In this document: in pieces, positions 50,921 to 61,354 of the stretch | How the letters are laid out: every line of letters begins with the position of its first letter | How positions within the stretch are numbered: position 1 is the stretch's first letter | Assembly (NCBI GenBank): GCA_028023455.1 | Contig: JAQFVV010012394.1 | Span: 20,230,353 to 20,294,352 of the forward strand | Direction of reading: 5' to 3' | Origin: Epiperipatus broadwayi | Lineage: Eukaryota > Onychophora > Udeonychophora > Euonychophora > Peripatidae | Length of the DNA: 64,000 nt | Notes under the pieces: model-generated | Seen by the model: only the letters and a program-made list of their open reading frames with translations | Told to the model about the DNA's origin: nothing | The model's database searches: none | Translations under genes and position numbers: made by a program

Positions 50921-50954
50921 ATCTGCAGTGAAATGGTTATTGAGAGATGAATAG
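50921..50954 (+). CDS. possible alternative terminal exon of the PI3K gene
   Basis: A good acceptor (AATTCTTTTCAG) at 50920 is followed in the phase required by exon h: the split codon becomes Lys and the frame reads SAVKWLLRDE and then TAG at 50952-50954. Splicing here would end p110 before the kinase domain. It does not resemble the conserved next p110 segment, so it is not the canonical exon. No close AATAAA was noted after the stop (one lies near 51549). It may be a chance acceptor. Confidence 0.25.
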
Positions 50955-51189
50955 CAAGGATTTCCAGTATTCTAATCAGGATCGGAGAAAGGATCGGTAA
51001 TAGTTTTTTGGACAAAGACGCCATTTGATGGCGCCATTATCACGTGAAAACTATAAAATATGAACATTCCCAGGACGTTGATTTTAATAATTTTGCTGTG
51101 TTTTTGTTGTCATAAAAATACATAAATTGTGTTTTTTAACGTTTTTTTTTATTAACATAAACAAATGAAATGAGATGACATCAACAAAA

Positions 51190-53155
51190 ATCAACAAATT
51201 TCAATTTTATTTGGCTTTTTTTTTTTTTGTGTTCGCTTTTTTTAAAAAAATCATCGTAACAAAAATAATTTTTTTTTCATTTTCATTTTTACATAGAAAC
51301 AGCAACAACAAATACTATAACGGTTTTAAAGTTATTCTGCTTTCTTTTTTTTAACATGCTATTTTTTTTAAAAAAAGAATTTTCAATTTTATTAGCCTTT
51401 TTGTGTGTTACACTGGTTTTTTTTTTGGTTTAAAAATCAAAATCGGAACAAAAAGTAAAAGTTGTTAAAACAGCAACAAATATTAAAATGGCTTTAAAAT
51501 TATTAAGCTTTTTTTTTTAATATGCTTTTTAGGGTCGCATCGCAGTCAATAAATTTTGCGAATTCCTACACTTCATACAAATTATATGGGTTAGTGTGAG
51601 AGTGTGTGTATTTGAATTTTATGAAAATTTTTTTTTTTTATTTAATTTTTTATTATTTTAGAATTGTTATTCTGTTGTAAAGGAACAGTTCAATTTCGCT
51701 GTCCATTGCGTTCATGCAAGCGAACGTGTTCCGTTTGAAAGTAGAGTTGGTTAGACACATGAATGTTACTTGAAATGTTTTCCTTGCCAATCTGCATCCA
51801 CACTTTTGCAGGCCTTGAAAGACAACGTCAAGGCCGGATCGATTATCTTCTCAGACTGTTTCAGAATTTATGTGACAACGTCTCCACAAGGATGAAGATG
51901 TTTTCCTGGTCATCCTTTCAGAGATGTCTGATTTTACAAGTAGCGTTTGAAGTCGAAGTGATTTTGAATAATTGTAAGAGTTGTTGTTGTTCTTCTTCTT
52001 CTTTTGACTTACTTCTTTTTACAAATGTTTACATTTTGTAATGTTTGCCTACCAAAAATTTCCTTTCTGTTTGAAATTGTTCATGAATTTTGAAGATCTT
52101 TAAGATTTGTTGTTGTAGTTCTTTTTTGAAAAGAAAAACCGGTTTAAAGTATTCATTGGTTATTTGTGTAATAGTTTTTAAAGTTGTTGCTCTTTCATTT
52201 TGGTTGTTGTTATTATAAAAAAGCTTCAATAATTTTTTTCAACTGGTTTTTAAAAACCCAACAAGCATATTGTTTTTAATACTTTTTTTAATTTGTTATT
52301 AATGTTGTGTATGCTTGTTTTTAATACTTTTTTTAATTTGTTATTAATGTTGTGTATAGTTTAAAAAAGAAAGGCTAACAAGTTTTACTTTTTGTTGTCA
52401 TTATTTTCCAAATAAAAAAAAAAAAAAGCAGGGAACACAAACCAACAGGAATAAAATTTCAAATTTTTATTTTTCAACCTAAAAAAATATATTAACAAAC
52501 AAAACTTAATGAGTTTAAAGCCATTTTAGTATTTGTTGCTGTTTCTCTGTAAAAATGAAAATGTAAAACAAAGACTAAGCTTAGCTTTTACTTTTTGTTC
52601 CGATTATGAATTTTTAAATAACAACAACAAAAAAAAAGGCGTAACCCCCAAAAAGACGTAATCCTTTTTTTTTTCAAACAATATATAGCATGGTGAGCGT
52701 AAAGGCTAACAACTTTTACTTTTTGTTCCCATTATTTTTGAAGCAAAAAATAGCTGTAACACAAAGAACATTGATTGTTTACAAATATGACATAGCATCT
52801 GATTCTTTTACTGGGTAAATCACAGAATTGAACAAGATGTGTGATTTCCTGCAACTTTTTGTTGGTCTCGTGGAATGTTACGGACAGTATGTTACTTGAT
52901 GCATTACCTAATTCAAACTATCTTCACACATCTATCTGGACAAGATTTTGCCACTTGAAACTTCAATACAGAATGTTGTAAAGAGTCAGATAATTATTAC
53001 TTAAGAAAATCACAATATTTCAATACTAAAAAAAAAAAAAAGTTAAATAAAAAAACATTTTCATAAAATTCAAATACACACACCCTCACACCAAGCCATA
53101 AAAATTGTATGAAGTGTGCGAATAAGCAAAATTTATTTAATGCGATCTGACCAAG
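51190..53155. repeat. nested inverted-repeat block, outer arms about 130 bp
   Basis: 51532-51665 and 53020-53155 are inverted copies: AATAAATTTTGCGAATTCCT, CACTTCATACAA, GTGTGTGTATTTGAATTTTA all recur reversed on the right. A second layer pairs 51200-51520 with about 52440-52760 through units containing CGGAACAAAAAGTAAAAG and AGAAACAGCAACAAATACTA, in one orientation on the left and the other on the right. A 45-bp tandem repeat lies at 52271-52360. The central open frame (51763-52041) shows no known domain. Probably a composite foldback transposon. Confidence 0.7.
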
Positions 53156-53330
53156 CAGCCTGTAATCTGTAACACAATACAAATGTATTATAATAAACGC
53201 GGGTTCACATACATGCTGTACTGCGATGCGACAAAGCAGCCTGCCTGTAACACAACAAAAATGTTGTATTATAGTAAACGTGGGTTCAAACATGTCGGCT
53301 GCGGAAACGGCATTATTATGTGCTTTAGCA
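53135..53330 (+). repeat. two tandem units of about 80 bp with CG-rich words
   Basis: Unit 1 has GCGATCTGACCAAGCAGCCT, then AATGTATTATAATAAACGCG and GGTTCACATACATG. Unit 2 has GCGATGCGACAAAGCAGCCT, then AATGTTGTATTATAGTAAAC and GTGGGTTCAAACATG. A partly similar phrase (ATGCGACCTGACACATCTAT AACACAACACAC, as two parts) is at 63149-63180. Frames crossing it on both strands are incidental. Confidence 0.65.
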
Positions 53331-53508
53331 CACAAATGGTGCCATCCAGCAAACTATTACCAAAGGGTCATCAGTGTGCCCTTATGCGAAACTGATTGGT
53401 ACCCCCCTTCAAAAAAGTTTTAATGTTTATTAAAGATAACAAAAAACAATTACTATTACATAATTTAAATACAAGTATATTATATATAAATGAACTTTAG
53501 ATATAATT

Positions 53509-54285
53509 AGAGAGGATTTGAACACAGTCTTGCAAGCTCCATTCAGCTAACCATTCCATTTTAGGTAAACCGATATACATGACACCATACATGTAAAAAG
53601 ATAAATCAATTTCTAATATACATATTTCATGCTGAACCAGCACTCATCAGTTGGTCTAGATCATCATCTCCCACACATATATACAATTACTGCTCAATTT
53701 ATATTAATATAGCAAATCTTCAAACTTTAATGGATAGGTTTCAATCTTTTCCACTCTCCAATTCTTCGGCTACATAAAACGGAATTCTCAAAGCTCTTGT
53801 TGATGCTAATATTGTTGTCATACTCATATTGACTTTAAGTCACTCTGACCCCTCATATATAGGTCCTTAATTTGTCCATTTAAATACACAGAAGAGAGAC
53901 TGGCAGATTTCAGGCTGAATCTGTAATATTTTAAATACAATGTACTGAACTTTAGATGCAAGTGGAAGGGATTTGAACACAGACTTCCAAGCTTCCATAG
54001 CTATACACTAACCAATATAAGAGTTGGAGGGTAGAGAAGATTGAAGCCTGCCAATTAAAGTTTGAAGATTTGCTATCTTAATATATACTGAGCACTGATT
54101 GCATATATGTGTGGGGGATGATGATCTGGACCAACTTATGAGTTCTAGTTCAGCACAAAATATGTATATTGGAGATCATTTTTCATATGTATGTGATCAT
54201 GTTTATTGGTTATATAAGACAGAGAGGATAGCTGAAAGGAGCTTAAAGGTCTGTGTTTAAATTCCCTCTAATTATTACATAATTA
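53509..54285. mobile_element. foldback family D, nested copy
   Basis: Left part (53509-53880) and right part (54020-54280) are inverted: TGCTGAACCAGCACTCATCA faces GAGTTCTAGTTCAGCACAAA; AGCAAATCTTCAAACTTTAA faces TTAAAGTTTGAAGATTTGCT. Between them (53930-54020) is an extra same-direction copy of the left end (GGATTTGAACACAGACTTCC). Same family as 31065-31853 and 22340-22620. It abuts the hAT relic. Confidence 0.8.
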
Positions 54286-54765
54286 TACATTTACTTTCTG
54301 AGCTTTTACAGAACTGAATTTAGATACAATATCATCAGCATTTAGAGTATTGCTTATATCATTATATATAGCTATCCTTGACAAATTTAATAACCGATCT
54401 TGTGTCATTGTTGAGCGTAAATAATTTTTATGATTTTTAATTTTGAAAATGATCTCTCTCCACTAGCTATGCTTGTAGGAAGAATTAATATTTTTCATGA
54501 TATGCTCAAATTGGGGATAAAATGGTCAAATCATTTTCATGACTATAACTTAAAACATCCAGTGAATTTTTGAATTGAGGTAATTCACCTGAAAATAAGT
54601 GTTTAAACAGATATAGTTCTTTATACAATTCCTCTCCATTTATGTCTTCATTATTATCACTGTTACTTAAATGAATTTGTAGATTGAAACATTCTTTTAA
54701 TTTTTTTAAAAATAGGTTTCACCAAATTTATTTATAGTTGACAAAAATAATTCATTACATAAATA
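54283..54765 (-). pseudogene. hAT transposase relic (C-terminal dimerisation region)
   Basis: On the minus strand, starting near 54730, a broken frame includes FSGELPQFKNSLDVLSYSH, then ILPTSIASGERSFSKLKIIK at about 54465, then NYLRSTMTQDRLLNLSRIAI and a stop at 54283-54285. SIASGERSFSKLK...LRSTM-Q-RL is the hallmark of the hAT C-terminal dimerisation region, close to the TTF/ZMYM-like branch. A missing base in an A-run and at least one stop break it. The catalytic core and terminal repeats are not visible. Confidence 0.82.
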
Positions 54766-54932
54766 TTAAACAATTCAAAATACAGCAAAACTCTCCATAT
54801 AGTAGTGCCATCTTGTGCTAACAAGAGCAATCAATGGATGCCAGAAGCCTTCTGGCATCCATTGATTGCTCTTGTTAGCACAAGATGGCACTACTATATG
54901 GAGAGTTTTGCTGTATTTTGAATTGTTTAATA
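54764..54932. repeat. perfect palindrome, 84-bp arms, 1-base spacer (family A sequence)
   Basis: 54764-54847 and 54849-54932 are exact reverse complements around a single C at 54848 (CCAGAAG-C-CTTCTGG). The sequence is the left part of foldback A (CAAAACTCTCCATATAGTAG, TCAATGGATGCCAGAAG) and extends outward through CAATTCAAAATACAG. No mismatch was found when the arms were checked base by base. A family A end (GTGCTAGTATGAGATAGTGA TCATGTGAT, as two parts) follows at 54942-54969. Confidence 0.95.
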
Positions 54933-55107
54933 ACAATTATTGTGCTAGTATGAGATAGTGATCATGTGATACATAAATATTCACCATACAGTCTTTAATG
55001 TACCTACATTAATATTAATTAACAATCTCTCTCCAAAACAAATCACACACATACTAAGTTATCAATATTGAAATGATAATAATATATATAATTTAAATTA
55101 TATTACC

Positions 55108-55229
55108 TATAGAACCTTTTTTTTCATTCCAGCTTTTCTCTTGGAAGAACATTATATTGTTTGTTTTGTATAGAACCTTTTTTTTCATTCCAGCTTTTCT
55201 CTTGGAAGAACATTATATTGTTTGTTTTG
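55108..55229 (+). repeat. tandem duplication, 61-bp unit
   Basis: TATAGAACCTTTTTTTTCAT to GTTTGTTTTG is repeated exactly, at 55108 and 55169. It lies just before or in the 5' end of the LINE. Identity suggests recent origin or an assembly effect. Confidence 0.92.
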
Positions 55230-55388
55230 TATTTTGGAACTGTATTTGTAATAAATAATGTCTATATCAGTTCTGATTGTCCATTAGAAGCTCAAACTAA
55301 TTTTCAATTCGTAAGAAAAGAAGGGGAGTGGAAACTCTAATCTTGAGCTCCAAACGTTAGGTAAGCCTTTAACTTTCCGTTCGTTACA

Positions 55389-56568
55389 ATGGAGAGTGAT
55401 AATTTCATTAATCATAGTCAAAGTAAACAAACTCTAACATTCGAAAATAAAGCAAATACGGCGGACAATTCCCGCATTGTTTCAAACTCAATATTAAATT
55501 CAAATGGCAAAGATTGTCAACCCAAATGGTCCAAAACTCTTTCAATTCATAATAATGAACCTTCAATATCATTTAATATTCAAAAAGTTTCAAAAAATAA
55601 TAACTACGACCCAAATTCTAGCGCAAACGGCAAAATAGCCTGCGGTCAAACTGCAAATACCACCTCAAAAACTGTAGGAAAACATAACAATACCCAAATC
55701 TGCTCACAAATTTCTGCCGAGGATGTATTCATGAACTGTAATCCCAATTTTCAATCCTCTAATGCTTCAAATAAAAGAAAATAATTACGTAGTGACAAGT
55801 AAGAATAACCGTCAAAACAATTATAGTGAAAACTTCTCTAACCCACTAGGGGCCAGCAAAAACGCTCCTAATGGCGGACAGAGAAATTTTAAACAACCAC
55901 AACATAAAGATATACACACTCAATTATATGATACTAATTATCCTACAGTTGATATAATAACAAATTTATCTAACTCCAATGAAAAAAACCTCTTGCAATC
56001 TGACATTTCAAAAAAAACATTATCGTATGCTAACGCTGTGGGTTTAAGCAAAACCGTAAATAATACCGAAAATGTTATGGTAGCTAATTCACACGAACTC
56101 CTTTTAGATCTAACAGATTATGAGGTAGAGCAGCACTCAGAACTTAACTATAGCACTTCTGATTACGATACAATAGATATCAATAATTTAAATGAAGAAA
56201 TATACCAAACTATCACTAACAATTTCAATAAAACCATACCAAACATTCTTTATAAGTCATTCTTAAACTACTATAATGATAAATCGCTAGTACTAGCGAT
56301 TACAAATCAAAATTTTTCTCTCTTCAAGTTTCCCATGGATCAACTCTACACACTCATCAAACAGTACCAAATTGGAAAAGGAATTCACAAGATTCTAACC
56401 CAGCCCAACGACCGTTATGTGGCCATTGAGTTCAAAACCTGGGTGGACAGAATGAATTTTAGAGCTTACTTCAAAGCGTTAGGGAATCATATATTATGCT
56501 ACATTGACATGAACAGACCAGTTACACTATCCGGAAAAAATCAAAAACTATCTTGCAAATTTCACTGA
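55389..56568 (+). pseudogene. LINE ORF1 (gag-like), first part, frameshifted
   Basis: Two overlapping frames, 55389-55784 and 55762-56568, form one Asn/Ser-rich protein with a shift in the A-rich stretch at about 55770-55790. The N-terminus is low complexity. The second half has an RRM-like stretch: FSLFKFPMDQLYTLIKQYQI, then GIHKILTQPNDRYVAIEF. This resembles the RNA-binding gag-like ORF1 of LINEs. The first ATG at 55389 follows the leader and is the likely start. Confidence 0.65.
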
Positions 56569-57760
56569 ACAGGAATTGCAAATATACTTATCAACTATAG
56601 CAATATTAACAAGTTCAATTATCTGAATAATCCACATCTTGAAGATCAAATCTTGTCTAACACTGTGATATTTTCATTCACCCTAAAGAAAAACATCTCC
56701 CCCACTGACATCCCCACTATCATAACTGCCAGAGGTTCGCCATTGGTTTTATCATTTCTAGGGATACGGCCCTGATGCTTCTACTGCCTCCAAAGATCAC
56801 GTCTCATAAAAGATTGCATGGCTCGAATATGCAACTATTGTGGCCTTAAAAAAAATACATCATTGCAATGGGAAATCTAGCAATCCAGGGCTTACACCAA
56901 TTCACATCAATCAATCAACGCCTAATCCTACCTCAAACAATGACTCTATCCAGGTCCATATCACCCAAACCTCAACAAAAATTCCAAACAAACCTGAAAA
57001 GACATCTTCAAATATCACAATCACCAATACATCATCACAAACCAATACTACTCAAGAACAAATGGAGATAGAAGTTGACACAAACCTCTAGGATGACCTT
57101 GTTGACCAAAATCTCACACAACAAGTTCATAAGGCCATCACTATCTTATTAAAACTGACCTAGACACAGAGGGAGGCAAGGGATCTCTCAAATGCATTAG
57201 ACATTGAAGATAGCAACTATACCACTATAAAACCCAAATCCACCTCCATCCAGCAAAAAATCTCTTTGTTATCACAAAAATTAGATCCATTGGTTCCTTC
57301 TGTGTCCAAAAAAGGCAAACAAAACAATCAGCAGACTACTCATAAAACATCCCTATAAACCCAAAAAAACATTAAAGAAGACTCTGCAAACATAAACTGT
57401 TTAATGGATAATAAGTCCCAAGTCACCCAACTGTCACTGCCATCAAAACATTGTTCAGAGCTCAAGGAAAACCAGGTAAACAATAACCCGCAAAGACTTT
57501 CAACAGTCAAAAAACCTAAAAAAGAAGGTAAATCAAAAGCAAAATGACAGAACATTATAGATATATCTGCAATTGCAAATCAAACTAATAAGATACACAA
57601 TAAAAGAAAGTCGGTCCTCTCAGACAAATCCAGCTCAGATGAAGAGAACACTCAACCTCCAAATGAATTGCAACCTCCAACAATCAAACAACAGATCTAA
57701 CCTTAGCTAAGCATCTCAAATCTTCTGAAAAGAAGAGGAAAACTATGGACCCCCCAACAT
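56569..57760 (+). pseudogene. LINE ORF1, C-terminal part, broken
   Basis: Frames are short here. A CNYCGL pair (about 56830-56845) followed after an A-run frame change by KKIHHCNGK suggests a damaged CCHC zinc knuckle. Then comes a Pro/Thr/Asn-rich tail (TPIHINQSTPNPTSNNDSIQ) and Lys-rich pieces. Reading frames shift several times. The frame reopens at 57745 and runs into the duplicated block. Confidence 0.5.
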
Positions 57761-57761
57761 C

Positions 57762-58402
57762 CAATCCCCTGGAACCATTGGAAGACACCCCAACAAATTA
57801 TACCTCCGCTTCAATTTTGAACGACTGCCAAGAATTTCTACTGACCCTTTCCTCTCTTTCTCAGGTGCCCTCTGAGAAAGTGGATGCTTTAGAAGACCCA
57901 AATGACATTGGTTGGGAAGATTCATCCACTGACTCAGAGCTGCTCGTTGAAGAGACATAAAACTAGATTGTTATGAACTGTAAAATTACTGGAGTTAATG
58001 TTTGTGGGATCAACTCATTAAGTAGAGCCAATGCTATTAAAAACTGGATTGCCCTCAACTCCCCACATATATTCCTAACATTCAATCCCCTGGAACCATT
58101 GGAAGACACCCCAACAAATTATACCTCCGCTTCAATTTTGAACGACTGCCAAGAATTTCTACCGACTCTTTCCTCTCTTTCTCAGGTGCCCTCTGAGAAA
58201 ATGGATGCTTTAGAAGACCCAAATGACATTGGTTGGCAAGATTCATCCACTGACTCAGAGCTGCTCGTTGAAGAGACATTTTATAACTAGATTGTTATGA
58301 ACTGTAAAATTGCTGGAGTTAATGTTTGTGGGATCAACTCATTAAGTAGAGCCAATGCTATTAAAAACTGGATTGCCCTCAACTCCCCACATATATTCCT
58401 AA
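57762..58402 (+). repeat. 321-bp tandem duplication within the LINE
   Basis: Unit 1 (57762-58082) and unit 2 (58083-58402) are almost identical, from CAATCCCCTGGAACCATTGG to CCCCACATATATTCCTAA. Unit 2 has a 6-base insertion (TTTTAT before AACTAG) and a few substitutions. The unit holds the end of ORF1 and the first roughly 37 codons of the endonuclease. The duplication thus puts an endonuclease start in frame with a second ORF1 end (frame 57973-58290). Confidence 0.93.
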
Positions 58403-59030
58403 TGGGAGAGACTAAATACCATCAGAACACTGATCATAAAATCCTAGCACTGCTTTTGTCATCAGGTTAGACCAGATTTTCTCTTGGCTCCTCGGCTTCT
58501 GGGGGAGTTGGCATCCTGGTTAATATACCCCCAATAGCTTTAATCTTCTACTGTTAGACACCAACATGGTTATCATTGAGGTTGACTACTGGGGCTACCC
58601 TATTATCATTGCCTATGTGTACACGGACAATGACAAACTCAATATTACAACATAATCCATACGCTAAATGCCATCATCAGCAGCAGAACCAGTCCGACAA
58701 TCCTCTTGGGAGATTTCAATACCACATACCAAAACTTTAACACTAGATTCATCCATCAATTAAACCGAAGACTGATGTGTGGAGAGCATTTCTTTCCCCA
58801 GGTGCCTTCTCCTTTTACACCAGAACTCGAAGATCCCTGATTGACCTGATATATTATACACCAGACCTCCACTTTTACATTGATGCAGCTTTGGTTTCTG
58901 TCTCTTTCTCAGATCATATGGCACTAGTCATCCATCTAGAAGCTATTGTGGCTCCAATGCCTGCTGCGGTGCCTGGCAGAACTATGTGTATGGTCACAAA
59001 TTCCAGCATGACCAAAGCCAGTTTCTGAGG
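58297..59030 (+). pseudogene. LINE AP-type endonuclease
   Basis: From the ATG at 58297: MNCKIAGVNVCGINSLSRAN, then SPHIFLMGETK, the conserved N-terminal motif with the catalytic Glu. An in-frame TAG interrupts at 58468, after which GGVGILVNIPP continues. Later motifs follow in other frames: ILLGDFN (about 58705), SLIDLIYYTPDL and FSDHMALVIHLE (to about 58960). These are the expected GDFN, D-I and SDH residues of APE-type LINE endonucleases. Non-functional. Confidence 0.8.
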
Positions 59031-59479
59031 CCTACATTTATTTCCGAAAGATCAACATCCTTTCCCTTCCAGCTGAAGAAGCCTGGTTCACGTATATCAG
59101 TATTCTCCAATCCATTCTAAACTATCATGCCAGGAAAATTAAAGGCCAAAATAGCCTACTCAGAGACCTCACAGACATTGAAAATCAACTATAAATGCTG
59201 CAATAGAATCATTCCAATATAGAAGTCATCTTATCACTTAAAAACCTCTACCGTATTAAACAAAAATCACTCGCAGAATATATATCCATCAGGAGGTCTA
59301 AATTCTTCTTGTCTCAACAACATTGTTGGACAAGAGGGTACCTCAGGTGGGCTCTAGGGACAAATAGACAACAAGTTACCCCATCATCAATTACCAGTAA
59401 TGGTAACACATGTAAGTTATCCTATGATGTTACTCATCAGTCAGGACCATCAACAGCTTATGCAAGCAGATAGTCCTCC

Positions 59480-60350
59480 TTCTGAACCAGGCTGGCTGGA
59501 AGCCGGGGATCCAGGCGAGCATGGCATCACAGAAGGCCTACTTAAAAGGAAACTTATGTCTCTCCCAGATAGCATTCATCCAGGACTACATGGCATCCCT
59601 AAGTTGCTTCTAAACCACCTAAGCCAGTTTACGGTTCCCATCATGGTCAAAATGATTGAACACTTAGCTACTGGACCCAGAAATATAGCTGATCTATATC
59701 CAGTTGCACTAGTGCCTTTTTTGAAAAAACAAAAACCACTCACTGATCTAACCTGTATTCGACCAATCTCCATGACCCCATTGCTTATCAAGATAATGGA
59801 GTCAGTCATCAAGGATCAAATTCAACCTAAAGGCTCCATTTCACATGCTATGGCTAACATTATGGCTCTCATTGATTATATCAGAATACAAAAGAAATCT
59901 AAACCCATTGCTGTCCAGCTGGATATCGCTGCAGCTTTTGATTCAGTGCACATAGACATCCTTCTGAATCTGCTGGCTGAGTATGATGTTCCAGCCACCA
60001 TTACACAGATAATCAGAAATCTATTAAGCAACAGAGAAATCTTTGTCTCACTGGATGGCAAGCTCGCACCAGGCTTCAAACCCTTTTAAATATCTCCTCA
60101 AGGTTTCCCCCTCAGTGCTTTGTGCTTCACAGCATACATAAATCCTCTACTGATGGATATTGAAAAAACCTCTCAGGCATATTCGTCCCATTCATCAATA
60201 AACACCTCAACTCATTTGCCTACATAGATGACATCATGATTATTTTACCTACCATAAAATACCTTCCCCAACTACAATCCATTTTAAATTGATATTCTGC
60301 AAAATGTCTTTACAAATAAATCACAACAAATCAGCTATCTGGCAGATAAA
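59480..60350 (+). pseudogene. LINE reverse transcriptase core, broken
   Basis: The frame 59400-60089 carries RPISMTPLLIKIMESVIKDQ and motif A LDIAAAFDSV. A stop (TAA, 60087-60089) precedes motif B, which reads SPQGFPLSALCF with Phe in place of the usual Ser. A shift in an A-run (about 60162-60167) moves motif C, SFAYIDDIMII, to another frame. Compared with the copy at 25775 there is also a deletion of about 17 codons after KDQIQ. Dead copy. Confidence 0.8.
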
Positions 60351-60404
60351 GTCAGGAAAACAAATACCATCTACCTATACTGCCAAGCCACAAAGATTCT
60401 TGGG

Positions 60405-60510
60405 GTTTCCCATCTTCAAATCCTCAATGGCAATGGCCAGAGAAATACAGGACAGTAGTTTCCCATCTTCAAATCCTCAGTGGCAATGGCCAGAGAAATA
60501 GTGGACAGTA
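60405..60510 (+). repeat. 53-bp tandem duplication in the LINE RT region
   Basis: GTTTCCCATCTTCAAATCCT through GAGAAATACAGGACAGTA is repeated at 60458 with two or three differences. It duplicates part of the thumb region coding sequence. Confidence 0.9.
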
Positions 60511-60819
60511 TCCTCCAAACAACAGAGCACATCACATATCTCTCTCTCTAGTCTACCTCTCACTATATGGAAAGGTAGGCCTCCTGAACATGACAGTATT
60601 ACCAAAAATTACATATTACCTGGCCTTCATCAAACTAACTAAACAGTTTCAGAACAAAATTAATCACCTATGCACCAAACTCTTCTGGAGAGAGAAGACT
60701 GGCCATCAGCCTCTGACAAATCCAGCTGCCTCAGAGGTTCAATGGCTTGTCTTTCCACTCTATTCAAGCCCCCACCCCCCATTCTTAAAAAAGCCTCTAC
60801 CTCACAAACAAAAAACATT

Positions 60820-61354
60820 TTAATTACCCACTTTAAAAGATGGTGTCTGGAGTCCAAGTATCTGGACTTCATCACCAAAATTAACCTTAGCCTGCTTCCC
60901 ACAAACTGGTTCCTGTTTTACTGAAGAGGTAACTCCAACATTGATCCGACCTGCAGTTTATGTTTTCATGAAGAGGAAACCATTGAGCACTTCATATATC
61001 ACTGTCCAAACCTTAAAATGGTCAGATATAGTCTTCACCAACTCCAATATCAGACCGGACCTAATTCTCTCACCCACAAAAGCGATCCACACCGGAACAT
61101 TTGCTATTATTAGACTATCCATTTTCATTCTCTATGCAATCTGGGTAGTATGCTGCAAGTTGATAATGGAACTGCCCCGTCTAGACCCAGGTCTTGTTCT
61201 GCAAAACAATAAAGAAAATCAGGAAAAGAGATGCTCATCTCTCCCAAAAAATCCTTTGAAGACACTTGGAACCCATTCACCCTCCCAATTAATAACAATA
61301 GAACAACAAACAGGCTGGCCTACTAAACCATTCATAAGAACTCTCAGAACTTAG
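60820..61354 (+). pseudogene. LINE C-terminal domain with zinc knuckle, broken
   Basis: The segment SKYLDFITKINLSLLPTNWF is followed by a stop. Then CSLCFHEEETIEHFIYHC (60951-61004) gives the same CxxC-x8-H-x4-C pattern as the copy at 27272. The frame then changes again. The tail (IRLSIFILYAIWVVCCKLIM) matches IRLSTFVLYSIWIVRCKTLM of the other copy. Confidence 0.75.

Noticed and set aside
51763-52041. 92-codon + strand frame with a Cys/Ser-rich end
   Set aside because: The end comes from a TTGTTGTTCTTCTTCTT microsatellite; it lies within an inverted-repeat block and shows no known domain.
52997-53423. Frames of 65-112 codons on both strands
   Set aside because: They follow the two tandem 80-bp units and the outer arm of the inverted-repeat block; not genes.
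57745-58290. Two similar small proteins as a duplicated host gene
   Set aside because: They are the ends of LINE ORF1 and start of its endonuclease, duplicated in tandem.
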